From contig NZ_CP013480.3 of the NCBI RefSeq assembly GCF_001465545.3, forward strand, positions 4,588,001 through 4,652,000: a stretch of 64,000 nt of DNA, read 5' to 3'. Shown here in pieces: positions 44,958-54,996 of this stretch (position 1 is the first letter of the stretch; each line of letters starts with the position of its first letter). Source of the stretch: Pandoraea norimbergensis (GTDB lineage: Bacteria; Pseudomonadota; Gammaproteobacteria; Burkholderiales; Burkholderiaceae). The notes below the pieces were generated by a model. That model searched no databases, had not been told where the DNA came from, and saw nothing but the letters and a program-made list of their open reading frames with translations. A program made the position numbers and the translations under genes.

Positions 44958-46457
44958 TTACTGGAACGCGACTTCGTTGAAACTCCGGAGCTTGCGGCTG
45001 TGCAGACGGTCCAGACCGTTATCGCGCAGCAGCTCCATGGCCTTCACGCCGATCTTCAGATGCTGATCGACACGCTCGCGATAGAACCGGTCGGCCATGC
45101 CGGGCAGCTTCAGTTCGCCATGCAGCGGCTTGTCGCTCACACACAGCAGCGTGCCGTACGGCACACGGAAGCGGAAGCCATTGGCGGCAATGGTCGCGCT
45201 TTCCATATCGAGCGCAATCGCCCGGCTCTGGCTCATGCGCTGCACCGGCTCGCGGTGATCGCGCAGTTCCCAGTTACGGTTGTCGACGGTGACCACCGTG
45301 CCCGTGCGCATCACGCGCTTGAGTTCGAAATCGTCCAACTGCGTCACGTCGGCCACGGCGCGCTCAAGCGCCACCTGCACTTCTGCGAGCGGCGGCACCG
45401 GCACCCACAGCGGCAGGTCGTCGTCGAGCACGTGGTCTTCGCGCACATAGCCGTGGGCCAGGCAGTAATCGCCCAGACGCTGCGAGTTACGCAGGCCCGC
45501 GCAGTGACCCAGCATCACCCACGCGTGTGGGCGCAGCACCGCAATGTGGTCGGTAATGGTCTTGGCGTTCGACGGCCCCACGCCGATGTTGACCATCGTG
45601 ATGCCGGTGTTATCCGGGCGCACGAGGTGATACGCCGGCATTTGCGGCAGACGCGGCGGCGGCGTGCCCTCCGAATCGCGCGCGGCAATGTTCTGGTTCC
45701 AGTGGATGACGTTGCCCGGCTCGACAAACGCCGTGTACTGGCTGCGGTACTCGCGCTCCGCCGGGTCGTCGCTCGCACTCATCAACTCGCGGCCCAGCTC
45801 GACGAATTCGTCGATGTAGAACTGGTAGTTGGTGAACAGCACGTAATTCTGGAAGTTCTCGGGCGACGTGGCCGTGTAGTGGCGCAGGCGATGCAGCGAG
45901 TAATCGACACGCGGCGCGGTGAACAGCGCGAGCGGCAGGATTTCGCCGGGCAGCGGATCGCGCGTGCCGTTGACGATGCTGTCGTCCATCTTGGCGAGAT
46001 CGGGCACGTCGAACGCCGTGCGCATGGCGCGCAGGTGCGACTGGTCGAGATCGCCTTCGAGATACACGCCGTCGCGATAAGCGAAGTGCACGGGAATCGG
46101 CTCGTCGGATACGCCGACTTCGAACGCCACACCGTGGTTGTGCGTGAGACGGCGCAACTGCTCGATGTAGTAGTTCTCGAAGAGATCGGGACGCGTAACC
46201 GTCGTCTGATAGCTCCCCGGGCCCGAGACGAAGCCATAGGACAGGCGCTTGTCGAGCTGGGTGATGTCTTCGGTGGTGATGCGAATGAAAGGATAGTGCG
46301 CGCTGACACGGCGCGCCGCGTCCTTCTCGGTGGAAAAGCGCTCGAACGCCGCCCGCAGATATGCGGTGTTGGCGTCGTAGATCGTCTTCAGATAATTGAC
46401 GGCTTCCACCGGGTCGGCGATCGATCGGGTGGCGTGGACCGGTTCTTGTTCGGACAT
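44958..46457 (-). CDS. amn: AMP nucleosidase
   Basis: 499 residues. Amn converts AMP to adenine and ribose 5-phosphate to balance adenylate pools. The N-terminal AMP nucleosidase-specific domain is followed by a PNP/UDP-phosphorylase-like catalytic domain (VNIGVGPSNAKTITDHIAVLRP, then LDMESATIAANGFRFRVPYGT). ATG at 46457 is chosen because AGAGG lies 8 bp upstream; a TTG at 46463 is in frame. It is separate from the dodecin gene upstream (148 bp). Confidence 0.95.
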   Translation of the reverse strand: MSEQEPVHATRSIADPVEAVNYLKTIYDANTAYLRAAFERFSTEKDAARRVSAHYPFIRITTEDITQLDKRLSYGFVSGPGSYQTTVTRPDLFENYYIEQLRRLTHNHGVAFEVGVSDEPIPVHFAYRDGVYLEGDLDQSHLRAMRTAFDVPDLAKMDDSIVNGTRDPLPGEILPLALFTAPRVDYSLHRLRHYTATSPENFQNYVLFTNYQFYIDEFVELGRELMSASDDPAEREYRSQYTAFVEPGNVIHWNQNIAARDSEGTPPPRLPQMPAYHLVRPDNTGITMVNIGVGPSNAKTITDHIAVLRPHAWVMLGHCAGLRNSQRLGDYCLAHGYVREDHVLDDDLPLWVPVPPLAEVQVALERAVADVTQLDDFELKRVMRTGTVVTVDNRNWELRDHREPVQRMSQSRAIALDMESATIAANGFRFRVPYGTLLCVSDKPLHGELKLPGMADRFYRERVDQHLKIGVKAMELLRDNGLDRLHSRKLRSFNEVAFQ

Positions 46458-46605
46458 GCGCAAACCTCTTCTGTCTTTTCGTGATGTCGAGTATGCGCCT
46501 ATTGTGGCACGACTGTATGACGCCCGCGGTGCCGTGTTTTGAGCCGGATTTGGCTTGCGTTAGCTCAATTCCCGGCCGCCGCGAACGCCTTCCCGCTACC
46601 CGCCG

Positions 46606-46815
46606 TCAGTCCTCCAGACGCATGCCGACCTTGAGCGTCACCTGCCAGTGAGCCACCTTGCCGTTTTCGATATGGCCGCGTGTTTCCGTGATCTCGAACC
46701 AGTTCAGATTGCGCAACGTCTTGCTTGCGCGCTTGATGGCCCCTTTGACGGCGTCATCGATGGACTTCTCCGACGAGCCGGTGAGTTCGATCTGCTTGTA
46801 GACATGCTGCGTCAT
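46606..46815 (-). CDS. Dodecin (flavin-binding dodecamer)
   Basis: 69 residues of the normal dodecin length. Family residues are present: Trp39 for stacking on the flavin, Gln58, and the [12 protein letters not shown] and [18 protein letters not shown] blocks. Dodecins store or buffer riboflavin/FMN. It is a monocistronic gene, with a GGAGGCAG-type ribosome site before the ATG. Confidence 0.95.
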   Translation of the reverse strand: MTQHVYKQIELTGSSEKSIDDAVKGAIKRASKTLRNLNWFEITETRGHIENGKVAHWQVTLKVGMRLED

Positions 46816-46918
46816 GACTGCCTCCCGAGAGGTGGTTGGAACGACTCCTCATGCTAGGCGCATGCCTCCCCCACGGCAAGTCGGGCTTGTCCGATAGGGT
46901 TGTCGGGATTGTCTTGTG

Positions 46919-47530
46919 TCAGTTGGCGGGGTTGTCTTCGTCCGGCCCGTCGTTCGGCCCGTCGTTCGGCCCGTCGTTCGGCCCGTCGTCCGGGTCGTCG
47001 TTTTGGCCTTCGGTGGACGTAGCGGCGGCCGAATGGTCCGCAACGTCGATCCCCCGCAGCGCCGCCGGCAGTACGGTATCGAGCGGCTTGGGCACCACGC
47101 TCGTGAGATTGCGGCGCACCTTTTGCAACAACTGCATGAGCTGCACGGTCTCGAAGGCCGTCAGCCCGGTCAACGCCTCGTTGCGCACCTCATCGGAGAG
47201 CTTGCGCGCCACCGCCAACTGTTCGACCGCCGCACGCGTGACGTAGAGGCGATGCAAGCGCGGGTCGCGGGCGTCCGGGCGGCGACGCACCCAACCGGCC
47301 TCTTCCATGCGTTCGAGCGAGCGTGCGAGCGTCTGAGGGGAGACTTCGAGTATGTCGGCCAGCACGGTCTGGCTCACGCCGCGATTGTCGGCGAGATAGA
47401 CGAGCAGACGGCACTGCGCGCGCGTCATCGGCAGCGCGCGTTGGGCAAACTGCTCGAAGCGGCGCCCGTACAGACGCTGAACGTCTGCCACGAGAAAGCC
47501 GAAACGTTGGGCGGAATCGGTCACTTTCAT
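46919..47530 (-). CDS. MarR-family regulator with acidic repeat tail
   Basis: 203 residues from the ATG at 47530; earlier ATGs at 47539 and 47551 are in frame. The winged HTH reads VSQTVLADILEVSPQTLARSLERMEEAGWV, with the wing RRRPDARDPRLHRLYVT. The C-terminal 25 residues are an acidic tail of repeated NDGP units. Its promoter region contains a perfect palindrome (47545-47556), probably autoregulatory. Target genes unknown; no neighbour is obvious. Confidence 0.88.
   Translation of the reverse strand: MKVTDSAQRFGFLVADVQRLYGRRFEQFAQRALPMTRAQCRLLVYLADNRGVSQTVLADILEVSPQTLARSLERMEEAGWVRRRPDARDPRLHRLYVTRAAVEQLAVARKLSDEVRNEALTGLTAFETVQLMQLLQKVRRNLTSVVPKPLDTVLPAALRGIDVADHSAAATSTEGQNDDPDDGPNDGPNDGPNDGPDEDNPAN
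46944..46991 (-). repeat. Four 12-bp tandem repeats coding the acidic MarR tail
   Basis: Units of GGCCCGTCGTTC at 46944, 46956 and 46968, and a near copy at 46980, encode NDGP repeats. Copy-number change would keep the frame. Confidence 0.85.
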
Positions 47531-47544
47531 AGGCCGCATTATGA

Positions 47545-47556
47545 TAAACATGTTTA
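47545..47556. promoter_or_regulatory. Perfect palindrome TAAACATGTTTA at the MarR start
   Basis: A 12-bp palindrome overlaps the possible start codons of the MarR gene, with flanking partial symmetry (GATAAACATGTTTACG). It fits an autoregulatory MarR site. Confidence 0.55.
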
Positions 47557-47689
47557 CGAATATCAAGCAGCCAAAACAGTCGTAGAAATCGTATACGGAT
47601 TACGTCGGACTCCTTGACTGATACCGGCGATTCAAACGATCGACCGAGTCGAACGAGGTGATCGAATCGCACCCCGCCACGCCATCGAT

Positions 47690-49561
47690 CTACGCCGCCG
47701 CTTCGTCTGCCGCGTCCTGCCCGCTGCCGTGCCCGAGCCAGTCGAGCGCGCCCTCGCCCGCCGTCTGTGCCCCCGGACCGGCACGCCGGATCGCAACCCC
47801 CACGGCCAGCACGTCGATCGTCGCGAGATGCAGAATGCGCGCGATCATCGTGACGTGTGCGCCCATCGTCTCCACGTGATCGTTCGGCAGCACCAGCGTG
47901 GCCTTACGTGCGAGCGGCGAATTGCGAGACGTCAGTGCAATGACCTTCGCGCCACGCCCGACGGCAATGTCGACCGCGCGGTTCAGATCGGCCGAACGCC
48001 CCGACGCTGAGATCGCCACAACGACATCGCCTTCGTTCAGCAACCCCGCCGACGCCTGCAACAGATACGGGTCGCCGTAGGCAATCGTCGGCATGCCGAA
48101 CCGGAAGAACTTGTAGTGCGCATCCTGAGCAATCACGCCCGAATTGCCCAGCCCGTAGAACTCAATACGACGTGCGCCATCGAGCAGCGACACGGCCGCT
48201 TCGACGGTGCGTGCATCCAGATGCTCACGCAGTTGCAGAATCGACGAGACAGTGTTGTCGAGCACCTTTGCGCTGAACTCCGCCGCCGAATCGCCGACAT
48301 GCACCTGACCGTGGCGCACCGGCAGCGTCCCCGTCAACGCGCTCGCGAGCTTCAACTTGAAGTCCGACAGCCCCTGACAACCCAGCTTGCGGCAGAACCG
48401 GATCACCGTCGGTTGACTGACACGCGCCAGCCGTGCGATTTCGGACACTGGCTCTGCCAGCAGTGCGCGAGGCTGTTTCAGTGTGAGCTCCGCGACCCGT
48501 TGCTCGGCGGGGCTGAGCCGATCGCGCAGGCGATGCAAGCGATCGATCAATGCGCCCGCCCCTGCCGCGTGCGTGCCCAACTGCTCCGCAAGAATCGCCG
48601 AGGTGCCAAGAAACGCCGGATGATCGGCGGTGATGACGAACGTCGGAATCTTCTTCAGATAAGCTTCAAAACGCCCCTTCGCCTCGAAGCGCTCGCGGAA
48701 CGGCGAATCTTCGAAGAGCTTGCCGAGCTTGGGAATCACACCGCCGCCGAGGTACACGCCGCCAACGGCGCCCAGCGACACGGCGACATTGCCCGCCAAC
48801 GTGCCGAGCATGGCGCAGAAGCAATCGACCGTCTCGCGGGCAAGTGCATCGCCTGCTTCCGCGAGTTTCACGATGTCGGGCGTTTCGAGCGGTTTGACGC
48901 GTTTTTTCGCACGAAGGGCCAGCGCCTGATAGACCAGCGCCATGCCCGGCCCCGCGACCAATCGCTCGAACGACACATGCGGAAAGTGCTGCCACGCGTA
49001 GCGCAACACGTCGATTTCGCGTTCATCGGCTGGTGCGAATGTGGTGTGCCCGCCTTCGCTGCCCAACGCAATCCAGCGGTCACCGGCCGGGATCAGACCC
49101 GACACGCCAACGCCGGTCCCCGGCCCCAACAGACCGAGCACACCGTTCGGCCGTGGTTCGCCACCGCCGATCTGATGCTTCTGCGTGTCGTTCAGATACG
49201 GCAGCGCCATCGCCAGCGCGGTGAAGTCGTTCACGACAAGCAGCGTCTCGAACCGCAGCGCACGACGCGTGGCTTCGATGGAGAAGTGCCAGTCGCGATT
49301 GGTCATGCGGACTTCGTCGCCCTCGATGGGATTGGCAATCGCAATCGCCGCGTGACGCACGGGTTCGGCGTGATCGGCCTCATCGAGATAGGCGCGGATG
49401 ACTTCCGGCACGCCGGGATAATCGTCGCAGGCGTAGTCGCGAATCTCGACGAGATCGCCCGGTGCAATCTCAAGCGCGAACCGGGCGTTGGTGCCGCCAA
49501 TGTCGGCGAGCAGCCGGGGGCCACTCACATGCGGGGGATTATTCCTCACTCCAGAAGACAT
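47690..49561 (-). CDS. glk: Bifunctional glucokinase / RpiR-type transcriptional regulator
   Basis: 623 residues. N-terminal glucokinase (about residues 14-330): ATP-binding [11 protein letters not shown], catalytic [12 protein letters not shown] and [10 protein letters not shown]. The C-terminal RpiR part has an HTH ([23 protein letters not shown]) and a SIS sugar-phosphate domain ([21 protein letters not shown]). It phosphorylates glucose and probably regulates ED genes in response to a sugar phosphate, as in Burkholderia. It is third after zwf and pgl, overlapping pgl by 23 bp. ATG at 49561 has GGAG about 10 bp upstream. Confidence 0.95.
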   Translation of the reverse strand: MSSGVRNNPPHVSGPRLLADIGGTNARFALEIAPGDLVEIRDYACDDYPGVPEVIRAYLDEADHAEPVRHAAIAIANPIEGDEVRMTNRDWHFSIEATRRALRFETLLVVNDFTALAMALPYLNDTQKHQIGGGEPRPNGVLGLLGPGTGVGVSGLIPAGDRWIALGSEGGHTTFAPADEREIDVLRYAWQHFPHVSFERLVAGPGMALVYQALALRAKKRVKPLETPDIVKLAEAGDALARETVDCFCAMLGTLAGNVAVSLGAVGGVYLGGGVIPKLGKLFEDSPFRERFEAKGRFEAYLKKIPTFVITADHPAFLGTSAILAEQLGTHAAGAGALIDRLHRLRDRLSPAEQRVAELTLKQPRALLAEPVSEIARLARVSQPTVIRFCRKLGCQGLSDFKLKLASALTGTLPVRHGQVHVGDSAAEFSAKVLDNTVSSILQLREHLDARTVEAAVSLLDGARRIEFYGLGNSGVIAQDAHYKFFRFGMPTIAYGDPYLLQASAGLLNEGDVVVAISASGRSADLNRAVDIAVGRGAKVIALTSRNSPLARKATLVLPNDHVETMGAHVTMIARILHLATIDVLAVGVAIRRAGPGAQTAGEGALDWLGHGSGQDAADEAAA

Positions 49562-50216
49562 CGATCTTGACTCCTTCACGGTGAATCAGCCGGGAGATGG
49601 CGTTGTCCTGCGGTTGCGCCTGCGCGGCTTCGAGCACGGCGCGCTTGGCCTTGCCCCGAATCTGCAACAGCAACCGCTCGCTCGACGCCAGCGCAGACAA
49701 CGACCACGACACGCGTGTGTACGGAGCGTGCTGCGGTTGCACGAGGACGAACTTGTCTTGGGTGGTGATGGCGTCGTGCCATTGCGGCGCGTCCGCGAAG
49801 AGCGACGCGGTGTGACCGTCTTCGCCCATGCCCAGCACGCAGACTTGCGGCACACCGTGAGTCCACGTGTCGTTGAGCGTGCGCACTTGCAATTCGGGGG
49901 CAGCGGAAGTGTCGACAAGCGGCAGCCACTGCGCTCCCGTGGCGCCCGGCAGCAATGTTTCACTCACCAATCGGGCATTGCTGTCGGCGTGCGTGTCGGG
50001 CAGCCAGCGATCGTCGACGAGGGTGATGCCGATGTCTCGCCACGCCACGGGCAGGCGCGCGAGTTGCGTGAGAAACGGCTTGGGGCTCGTGCCGCCCGAC
50101 ACCGCGAGCAGCGCACGCGGGCGAATCGTCAGCGCCTCGTCGAGGCCCGCAACCACCGCATTCGCCAGCGCATGCGCCTGCGCTTCGCGGGTCGGATACG
50201 TCCGCCAGTGAATCAT
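49539..50216 (-). CDS. pgl: 6-phosphogluconolactonase
   Basis: 225 residues of the DevB-type family. Motifs: [16 protein letters not shown] for the phosphate, LVDDRWLP, and [19 protein letters not shown] with the catalytic His. It hydrolyses 6-phosphogluconolactone from G6P dehydrogenase. Start at 50216 fits the domain. It lies 80 bp after zwf and overlaps glk by 23 bp, so the three are an operon. Confidence 0.95.
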   Translation of the reverse strand: MIHWRTYPTREAQAHALANAVVAGLDEALTIRPRALLAVSGGTSPKPFLTQLARLPVAWRDIGITLVDDRWLPDTHADSNARLVSETLLPGATGAQWLPLVDTSAAPELQVRTLNDTWTHGVPQVCVLGMGEDGHTASLFADAPQWHDAITTQDKFVLVQPQHAPYTRVSWSLSALASSERLLLQIRGKAKRAVLEAAQAQPQDNAISRLIHREGVKIDVFWSEE

Positions 50217-50295
50217 GTCTCGCTCCTTATGCTTGCTGACTTCGCCGCCTCGCCGGTCTGTTTGCCTGACTTCGCGTGCGCTCGGCTGTCGTCTA

Positions 50296-51756
50296 TCAGT
50301 TGTCTTCTTCGACCCAGCACGTGCCGTATTGCGCGAGCAGTGCGCTTGCGGCGGGCGGCCCCCAAGTCCCGGCGGCATAGCGCTTCGGCCCCTTGTGCTG
50401 GCGCGCCCAGTACGCCTGAATCGGTGCCACCCAACGCCATGCCTGTTCCTGCTCGTCGCGGCGCACGAACAACGCGAGCCTGCCGTGGATCACGTCGAGC
50501 AGCAAACGCTCGTAGGCATCCATGGTGTGGCCCTTGAAGAACTGGTCGAAGGCCAGATCCAAATGGACTGTTTGCAGATTCATGCCCTCGCCCGGCTGCT
50601 TGGCAAGACAGTAGAGCCGCATCGATTCGTTCGGCTGCAAGCGAATCACGAGACGGTTGGCGCCCGCATGCGCAGTCGCTTGGCCGAGCAGCGGATACGG
50701 CGTGGGCCGATAGTTCACCACGATCTCCGCCACGCGCTCGCCCAGCCGCTTGCCGGTGCGCAGGAAGAACGGCACGCCGGCCCAGCGCCAGTTGTCGATC
50801 TCGACCTTGAGCGCGACGAAGGTTTCGGTCTGGCTGTCCGGCGGCACGCCGGGTTCGTCGGTGTACGCCGGCACGGCTGTCTTGCCGATGGCCCCGGCGC
50901 CATACTGGCCGCGCACCACGTTGCGCGCCACCGTGTCGTCATCCAGCGCACGCAACGAGCGAAGCACGCGCAGCTTCTCGTCGCGAATGGCGTCGGCGTC
51001 CATCGCGAACGGCGGCTCCATCGCGACGATGGCAAGCAATTGCAGCAAGTGGTTCTGCACCATGTCGCGCAACGCACCGGTCTGCTCGTAAAACTCGCCG
51101 CGCCCTTCTACGCCAAGCTCTTCGGCAATCGTGATCTGAATGCTTTCGATCAGGTCACGCCGCCACATCGGTTCGAAGATCGCATTGCCAAAGCGCAGCG
51201 CGAGCAGGTTCTGCACCGCCTCTTTCCCAAGATAGTGATCAATCCGATAGATCTGGTCTTCGCGGAAAATCGACCCCACGGCGTCGTTGATCGCCACGGA
51301 CGAGGCGAGATCATGACCGAGCGGCTTCTCCAGCACGATGCGGCCGTTCTCGTTGAGTTTGGCGCTGCGCAGCCCTTCGCAAATCGGGATGAAAAGCGAC
51401 GGCCCGGTCGCCAGATAGAAGATGCGCACACCCTCGCGCTTTGCCAGCCGTTCGGCCAGCGTATTGAATTCTTCTTTGCGGCCCAGATCGAGCGGCAGGT
51501 AGTCGATGGTGCCGAGAAAGCGCTTCCACTGCGCCTCGTCCCAGACGTCGGCCCCGATGTGGGAGCGCACATGCTGCTCGCACCACGCGTGGTACGCCTC
51601 GGCGTCCATCGGGCTGCGCGCGACCGCCAGAATGTTGCCGACCTCCGCCAACTGGCCCGTGCAGAACGCCCTGAACAAGGACGGAAGCACCTTGCGCAGC
51701 GACAAATCGCCGGTGGCGCCGAACAAAACAAAGGTATAGGGTGAAGGCGTGTTCAT
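50296..51756 (-). CDS. zwf: Glucose-6-phosphate dehydrogenase
   Basis: 486 residues, the normal length. Coenzyme motif FGATGDLSLRKVLPSLF near residues 12-28 and catalytic RIDHYLGKE near 175. It oxidises glucose 6-phosphate, feeding the ED and pentose phosphate routes. ATG at 51756 fits the family N-terminus; a GTG at 51795 is in frame. It is first of zwf-pgl-glk and divergent from edd, with a shared control region. Confidence 0.97.
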   Translation of the reverse strand: MNTPSPYTFVLFGATGDLSLRKVLPSLFRAFCTGQLAEVGNILAVARSPMDAEAYHAWCEQHVRSHIGADVWDEAQWKRFLGTIDYLPLDLGRKEEFNTLAERLAKREGVRIFYLATGPSLFIPICEGLRSAKLNENGRIVLEKPLGHDLASSVAINDAVGSIFREDQIYRIDHYLGKEAVQNLLALRFGNAIFEPMWRRDLIESIQITIAEELGVEGRGEFYEQTGALRDMVQNHLLQLLAIVAMEPPFAMDADAIRDEKLRVLRSLRALDDDTVARNVVRGQYGAGAIGKTAVPAYTDEPGVPPDSQTETFVALKVEIDNWRWAGVPFFLRTGKRLGERVAEIVVNYRPTPYPLLGQATAHAGANRLVIRLQPNESMRLYCLAKQPGEGMNLQTVHLDLAFDQFFKGHTMDAYERLLLDVIHGRLALFVRRDEQEQAWRWVAPIQAYWARQHKGPKRYAAGTWGPPAASALLAQYGTCWVEEDN

Positions 51757-51869
51757 GGAGAGCGTGGACTCCGTGCGGTCGGAACGTGAAACCACCTGCG
51801 CCGCAAGGGCTTAACAGCGGGCGCACCGGCATTGCGAGCGGTTTCTGACGTCACTGGGAAGGCGCAACT

Positions 51870-51907
51870 TTGACACTGCATTATAGTTTAACTACACTGC
51901 AATTCAA
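51870..51907. promoter_or_regulatory. Face-to-face promoters of edd (+) and zwf (-)
   Basis: For edd: TTGACA (51870-51875), 17 bp, TACACT (51893-51898). For zwf on the minus strand: TTGAAT (51907-51902), 16 bp, TATAAT (51885-51880). The promoters overlap, so one bound protein can block both. Confidence 0.65.
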
Positions 51908-51912
51908 CTAAA
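51882..51912. promoter_or_regulatory. HexR-like operator pair in the zwf-edd control region
   Basis: TATAGTTTAACTACA (51882-51896) is a near-palindrome close to the HexR consensus TGTARTWWWAYTACA. A second weaker match, TGCAATTCAACTAAA, is at 51898-51912. The first lies in the spacers of both promoters. The RpiR domain fused to glucokinase is the likely regulator. Confidence 0.6.
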
Positions 51913-52049
51913 TCTCGTGCTTTGACTACATCGTCAGGTAGTTTCGGGGCGACGCAGGACAGAGCACTTCCCAGCCAGCATGCGGGCCGCGCGCCGCAGG
52001 TATCGAGCGCGCGAGACGTATGGGCAACCCACAACGTCCCGGAATCCCC

Positions 52050-53897
52050 ATGACCCAGTCTTCGCACAACGTGTCGCTGCATCCGGTGGTCAAGCGCGTG
52101 ACCGAACGCCTGATCGAGCGCAGCCGTAAGTCACGAGCGGCGTATCTGGCAGGTGTCGAGCGTGCCACCCAAGGCCAACCCGGGCGCGAATCGCTCGGCT
52201 GCGCCAACATGGCCCACGCGCTCGCCGCCGCGCCCGCCGACGACCGCCTGAAAATCCGCTCCGAGCGCACCCCGAACATCGGCATCGTCACCGCTTACAA
52301 CGACATGCTCTCGGCGCATGCCCCGTTCGTCGAGTTTCCCGACATCATCAAATCGGCCGCCCGTGCGCATGGCGCAAGCGCGCAGGTTGCGGGTGGCGTG
52401 CCCGCCATGTGCGACGGCGTGACACAGGGCTACGCGGGCATGGAGTTGTCGCTGTTCTCGCGCGACGTGATCGCCATGGCCTCGGTGGTCGCGCTCTCGC
52501 ACCAGATGTTCGATGCCGCCATGTTCCTCGGCGTGTGTGACAAGATCGTGCCCGGGCTGGTCATCGCCGCGCAGGCGTTCGGACACTTGCCGGCCGTGTT
52601 CACACCCGCCGGCCCGATGCCCTCGGGTCTGCCGAACGACGAGAAATCGCGCATCCGTCAGGAGTTTGCCGCCGGACGTGTCAGCCGCGCCGCCCTGCTC
52701 GACAGCGAACTTGCCGCGTATCACACGGAAGGCACCTGTACGTTCTACGGCACGGCCAACAGTAATCAGATGCTCATGGAATTCATGGGACTGCATCTGC
52801 CGGGGGCCTCGTTCATCAATCCGCATACGCCCTTGCGTCACGCACTCACGCAGGCCGCGACCGCGCGCGCCGTGGCGCTGGCCAAGACGGGTATCAACAC
52901 CTCGCACATTCTCGACGAGCGCGCCTTCATCAACGGCGTGGTCGGCCTGCTCGCCACGGGCGGCTCGACCAATCACACGCTGCACCTCGTTGCGATGGCG
53001 CATGCGGGCGGTATTTTGCTCGACTGGCAGGACTTCGCAGAACTCTCCGACGTCACCCCGCTGCTCGCCCACGTGTACCCGAACGGCAAGTCCGACGTGA
53101 ACCAGTTTCATGCGGCGGGCGGGCTGAATTTCCTTATCCGGGAACTGCTCGACGCCGGCTTTCTGCACAACGACGTGACGACTGTCATGGGTCACGGCCT
53201 GCGCGCCTACACGCAGGAAGCGACGCTGCGCGACGACGTGCTCTCATGGCAGGACGCCCCGGCGCAAAGCCTCGATGAGAACATCGTGCGCCCGGCCTCC
53301 CGGCCGTTTGCGCACGAAGGCGGCTTGCGCATGCTCGCAGGCAATCTCGGCCGCGCTGTGATCAAGTCGTCCGCCGTCAAACCGGAACATCAGAAAGTGC
53401 GCGCACCAGCACGGGTGTTTCCCGATCAGGAATCGGCGCAAGCGGCCTTCAAGGCAGGCGAGTTGACGCGCGACGTGATCGTCGTGGTCCGCTTCCAAGG
53501 GCCGCGTGCGAACGGCATGCCCGAGCTGCACAAGCTCATGCCGATGCTCGGCCTCTTGCAAGACGAAGGCCATCACGTGGCGCTGGTGACCGACGGGCGC
53601 ATGTCGGGGGCATCGGGCAAAGTGCCCGCCGCCATTCACCTGTCACCGGAAGCGGAACAAGGCGGCATGCTCGCGCGGGTGCAGGACGGCGACATCATCA
53701 CCATCGATTGCGAGAAGAACCTGCTTCATATGGAAGTGGACGCTGCCGTGCTCGCGGCGCGCACGCCGGAACCGACGCCGCAACGCGCGTTCGATCCGTG
53801 GCGCAACACGTTCGGACTGTTCCGCAACAACGTGGGCGCGGCACCGCACGGCGCTTGCGTGTTGTTCAACGATGCCGAGTATCCGCCGGGGTCATAG
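52050..53897 (+). CDS. edd: 6-phosphogluconate dehydratase (Entner-Doudoroff)
   Basis: 615 residues, the usual size of the IlvD/Edd family. Conserved segments: [44 protein letters not shown] (Fe-S cysteines) and [17 protein letters not shown]. It dehydrates 6-phosphogluconate to KDPG. ATG at 52050 preceded by GGA 7 bp away. The partner aldolase eda is not next to it; the next gene is a LysR regulator on the other strand. Confidence 0.96.
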   Translation: MTQSSHNVSLHPVVKRVTERLIERSRKSRAAYLAGVERATQGQPGRESLGCANMAHALAAAPADDRLKIRSERTPNIGIVTAYNDMLSAHAPFVEFPDIIKSAARAHGASAQVAGGVPAMCDGVTQGYAGMELSLFSRDVIAMASVVALSHQMFDAAMFLGVCDKIVPGLVIAAQAFGHLPAVFTPAGPMPSGLPNDEKSRIRQEFAAGRVSRAALLDSELAAYHTEGTCTFYGTANSNQMLMEFMGLHLPGASFINPHTPLRHALTQAATARAVALAKTGINTSHILDERAFINGVVGLLATGGSTNHTLHLVAMAHAGGILLDWQDFAELSDVTPLLAHVYPNGKSDVNQFHAAGGLNFLIRELLDAGFLHNDVTTVMGHGLRAYTQEATLRDDVLSWQDAPAQSLDENIVRPASRPFAHEGGLRMLAGNLGRAVIKSSAVKPEHQKVRAPARVFPDQESAQAAFKAGELTRDVIVVVRFQGPRANGMPELHKLMPMLGLLQDEGHHVALVTDGRMSGASGKVPAAIHLSPEAEQGGMLARVQDGDIITIDCEKNLLHMEVDAAVLAARTPEPTPQRAFDPWRNTFGLFRNNVGAAPHGACVLFNDAEYPPGS

Positions 53898-53902
53898 GCG
53901 CC

Positions 53903-54895
53903 CTAGGCACGCTTGTCACCCGGCTTGCGCGACAGGCTGCGCACTCGCCCCTTCGATGCGGGCGGGCGCGCAGGCTGAGTACCGCGCTCCCCACGATTGC
54001 GCTCTGCCTCCGCTTGCTCTCGAATCATGTCGATAAGCGCTCGCAACCCGGCGGGCGCATGGCGGCGGCTCGGGTAATACAGACACACGCCATCGAGCGG
54101 CGGTGTCCACGCCGTCAGCACACGCACCAACGTGCCCGCTTGCAGGTCGGCCGCCACGTTCCATTCGCTCAGATACGCCAGCCCCAGACCCGCGCGCGCT
54201 GCTTGCAGCATCAGATCGGGTTCGTCCAGCGTCAGCACGCCATCGACGTCGATGCGCGCCACTTCGCCATGCCGCTCGAACTCCCAGTGATAGATCACGC
54301 CACTCGGCATGCGCATGCGAATACACGCGTGGGCCAGTAGATCCGCTGGGGCACGCGGCGGCTTGTGCCGGGCAAAGTAGTCCGGGCTGCCGACGACGGC
54401 AAAGCGTAGCGCGCCACCGAAGGGCACCGCCACCATGTCTTGCGGCACGGCTTCGGCCAGCCGGATGCCCGCGTCGAACCCGCCAGCGACGATGTCGACC
54501 ATCTTCCCCTCGGTGACGATATCGAGCTTCATGTCCGGGTATCGCTGCAAGAACTCGAGAAAGAGCGGCATCACCACACGCGCAGCCCCTGCGGAGGTGT
54601 TGATACGCAATACGCCCGACACCGTGTCGCGAAAACTGCCCGCCTGTTCGATCGCCACGCGAATGGTGGAAAGCGCCGGGGCCACGCTGTCAACGAACTG
54701 CGCGCCCGCCGCCGACAGCGACACGCTGCGTGTCGTGCGGTTGAACAGGCGCACGCCGATGCGCGCCTCCAGACCGGCCACCGCATGGCTGAGTGCCGAC
54801 GTCGAGACGCCCAATTCGGTAGCCGCTGCGCGGAAATTTCGATGGCGCGCCACCGCCAGCACCGCCTCAAGCTCACCCAGACCGGAGGTTTTCAT
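53903..54895 (-). CDS. LysR-family transcriptional regulator
   Basis: 330 residues. N-terminal HTH ([34 protein letters not shown]), then a substrate-binding domain, and a longer than usual basic tail ([20 protein letters not shown]...). It is convergent with edd (5 bp apart) and divergent from the aldehyde dehydrogenase gene. It probably regulates that gene; the dyad CAACA-CAA-TGTTG between them is a candidate site. Effector unknown. Confidence 0.9.
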   Translation of the reverse strand: MKTSGLGELEAVLAVARHRNFRAAATELGVSTSALSHAVAGLEARIGVRLFNRTTRSVSLSAAGAQFVDSVAPALSTIRVAIEQAGSFRDTVSGVLRINTSAGAARVVMPLFLEFLQRYPDMKLDIVTEGKMVDIVAGGFDAGIRLAEAVPQDMVAVPFGGALRFAVVGSPDYFARHKPPRAPADLLAHACIRMRMPSGVIYHWEFERHGEVARIDVDGVLTLDEPDLMLQAARAGLGLAYLSEWNVAADLQAGTLVRVLTAWTPPLDGVCLYYPSRRHAPAGLRALIDMIREQAEAERNRGERGTQPARPPASKGRVRSLSRKPGDKRA

Positions 54896-54939
54896 TGTCC
54901 TGAATCTCTCAACGTGACATGCCGGATTGTACGGCTACT

Positions 54940-54952
54940 CAACACAATGTTG
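54940..54952. promoter_or_regulatory. LysR-type dyad candidate CAACA-CAA-TGTTG
   Basis: Perfect 5-bp arms between the divergent LysR and aldehyde dehydrogenase starts, with T-N11-A-like spacing. Confidence 0.4.
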
Positions 54953-54996
54953 CGCACCTATGATGAATCCATCCCCCCACTCCATCGCGAGTCATC

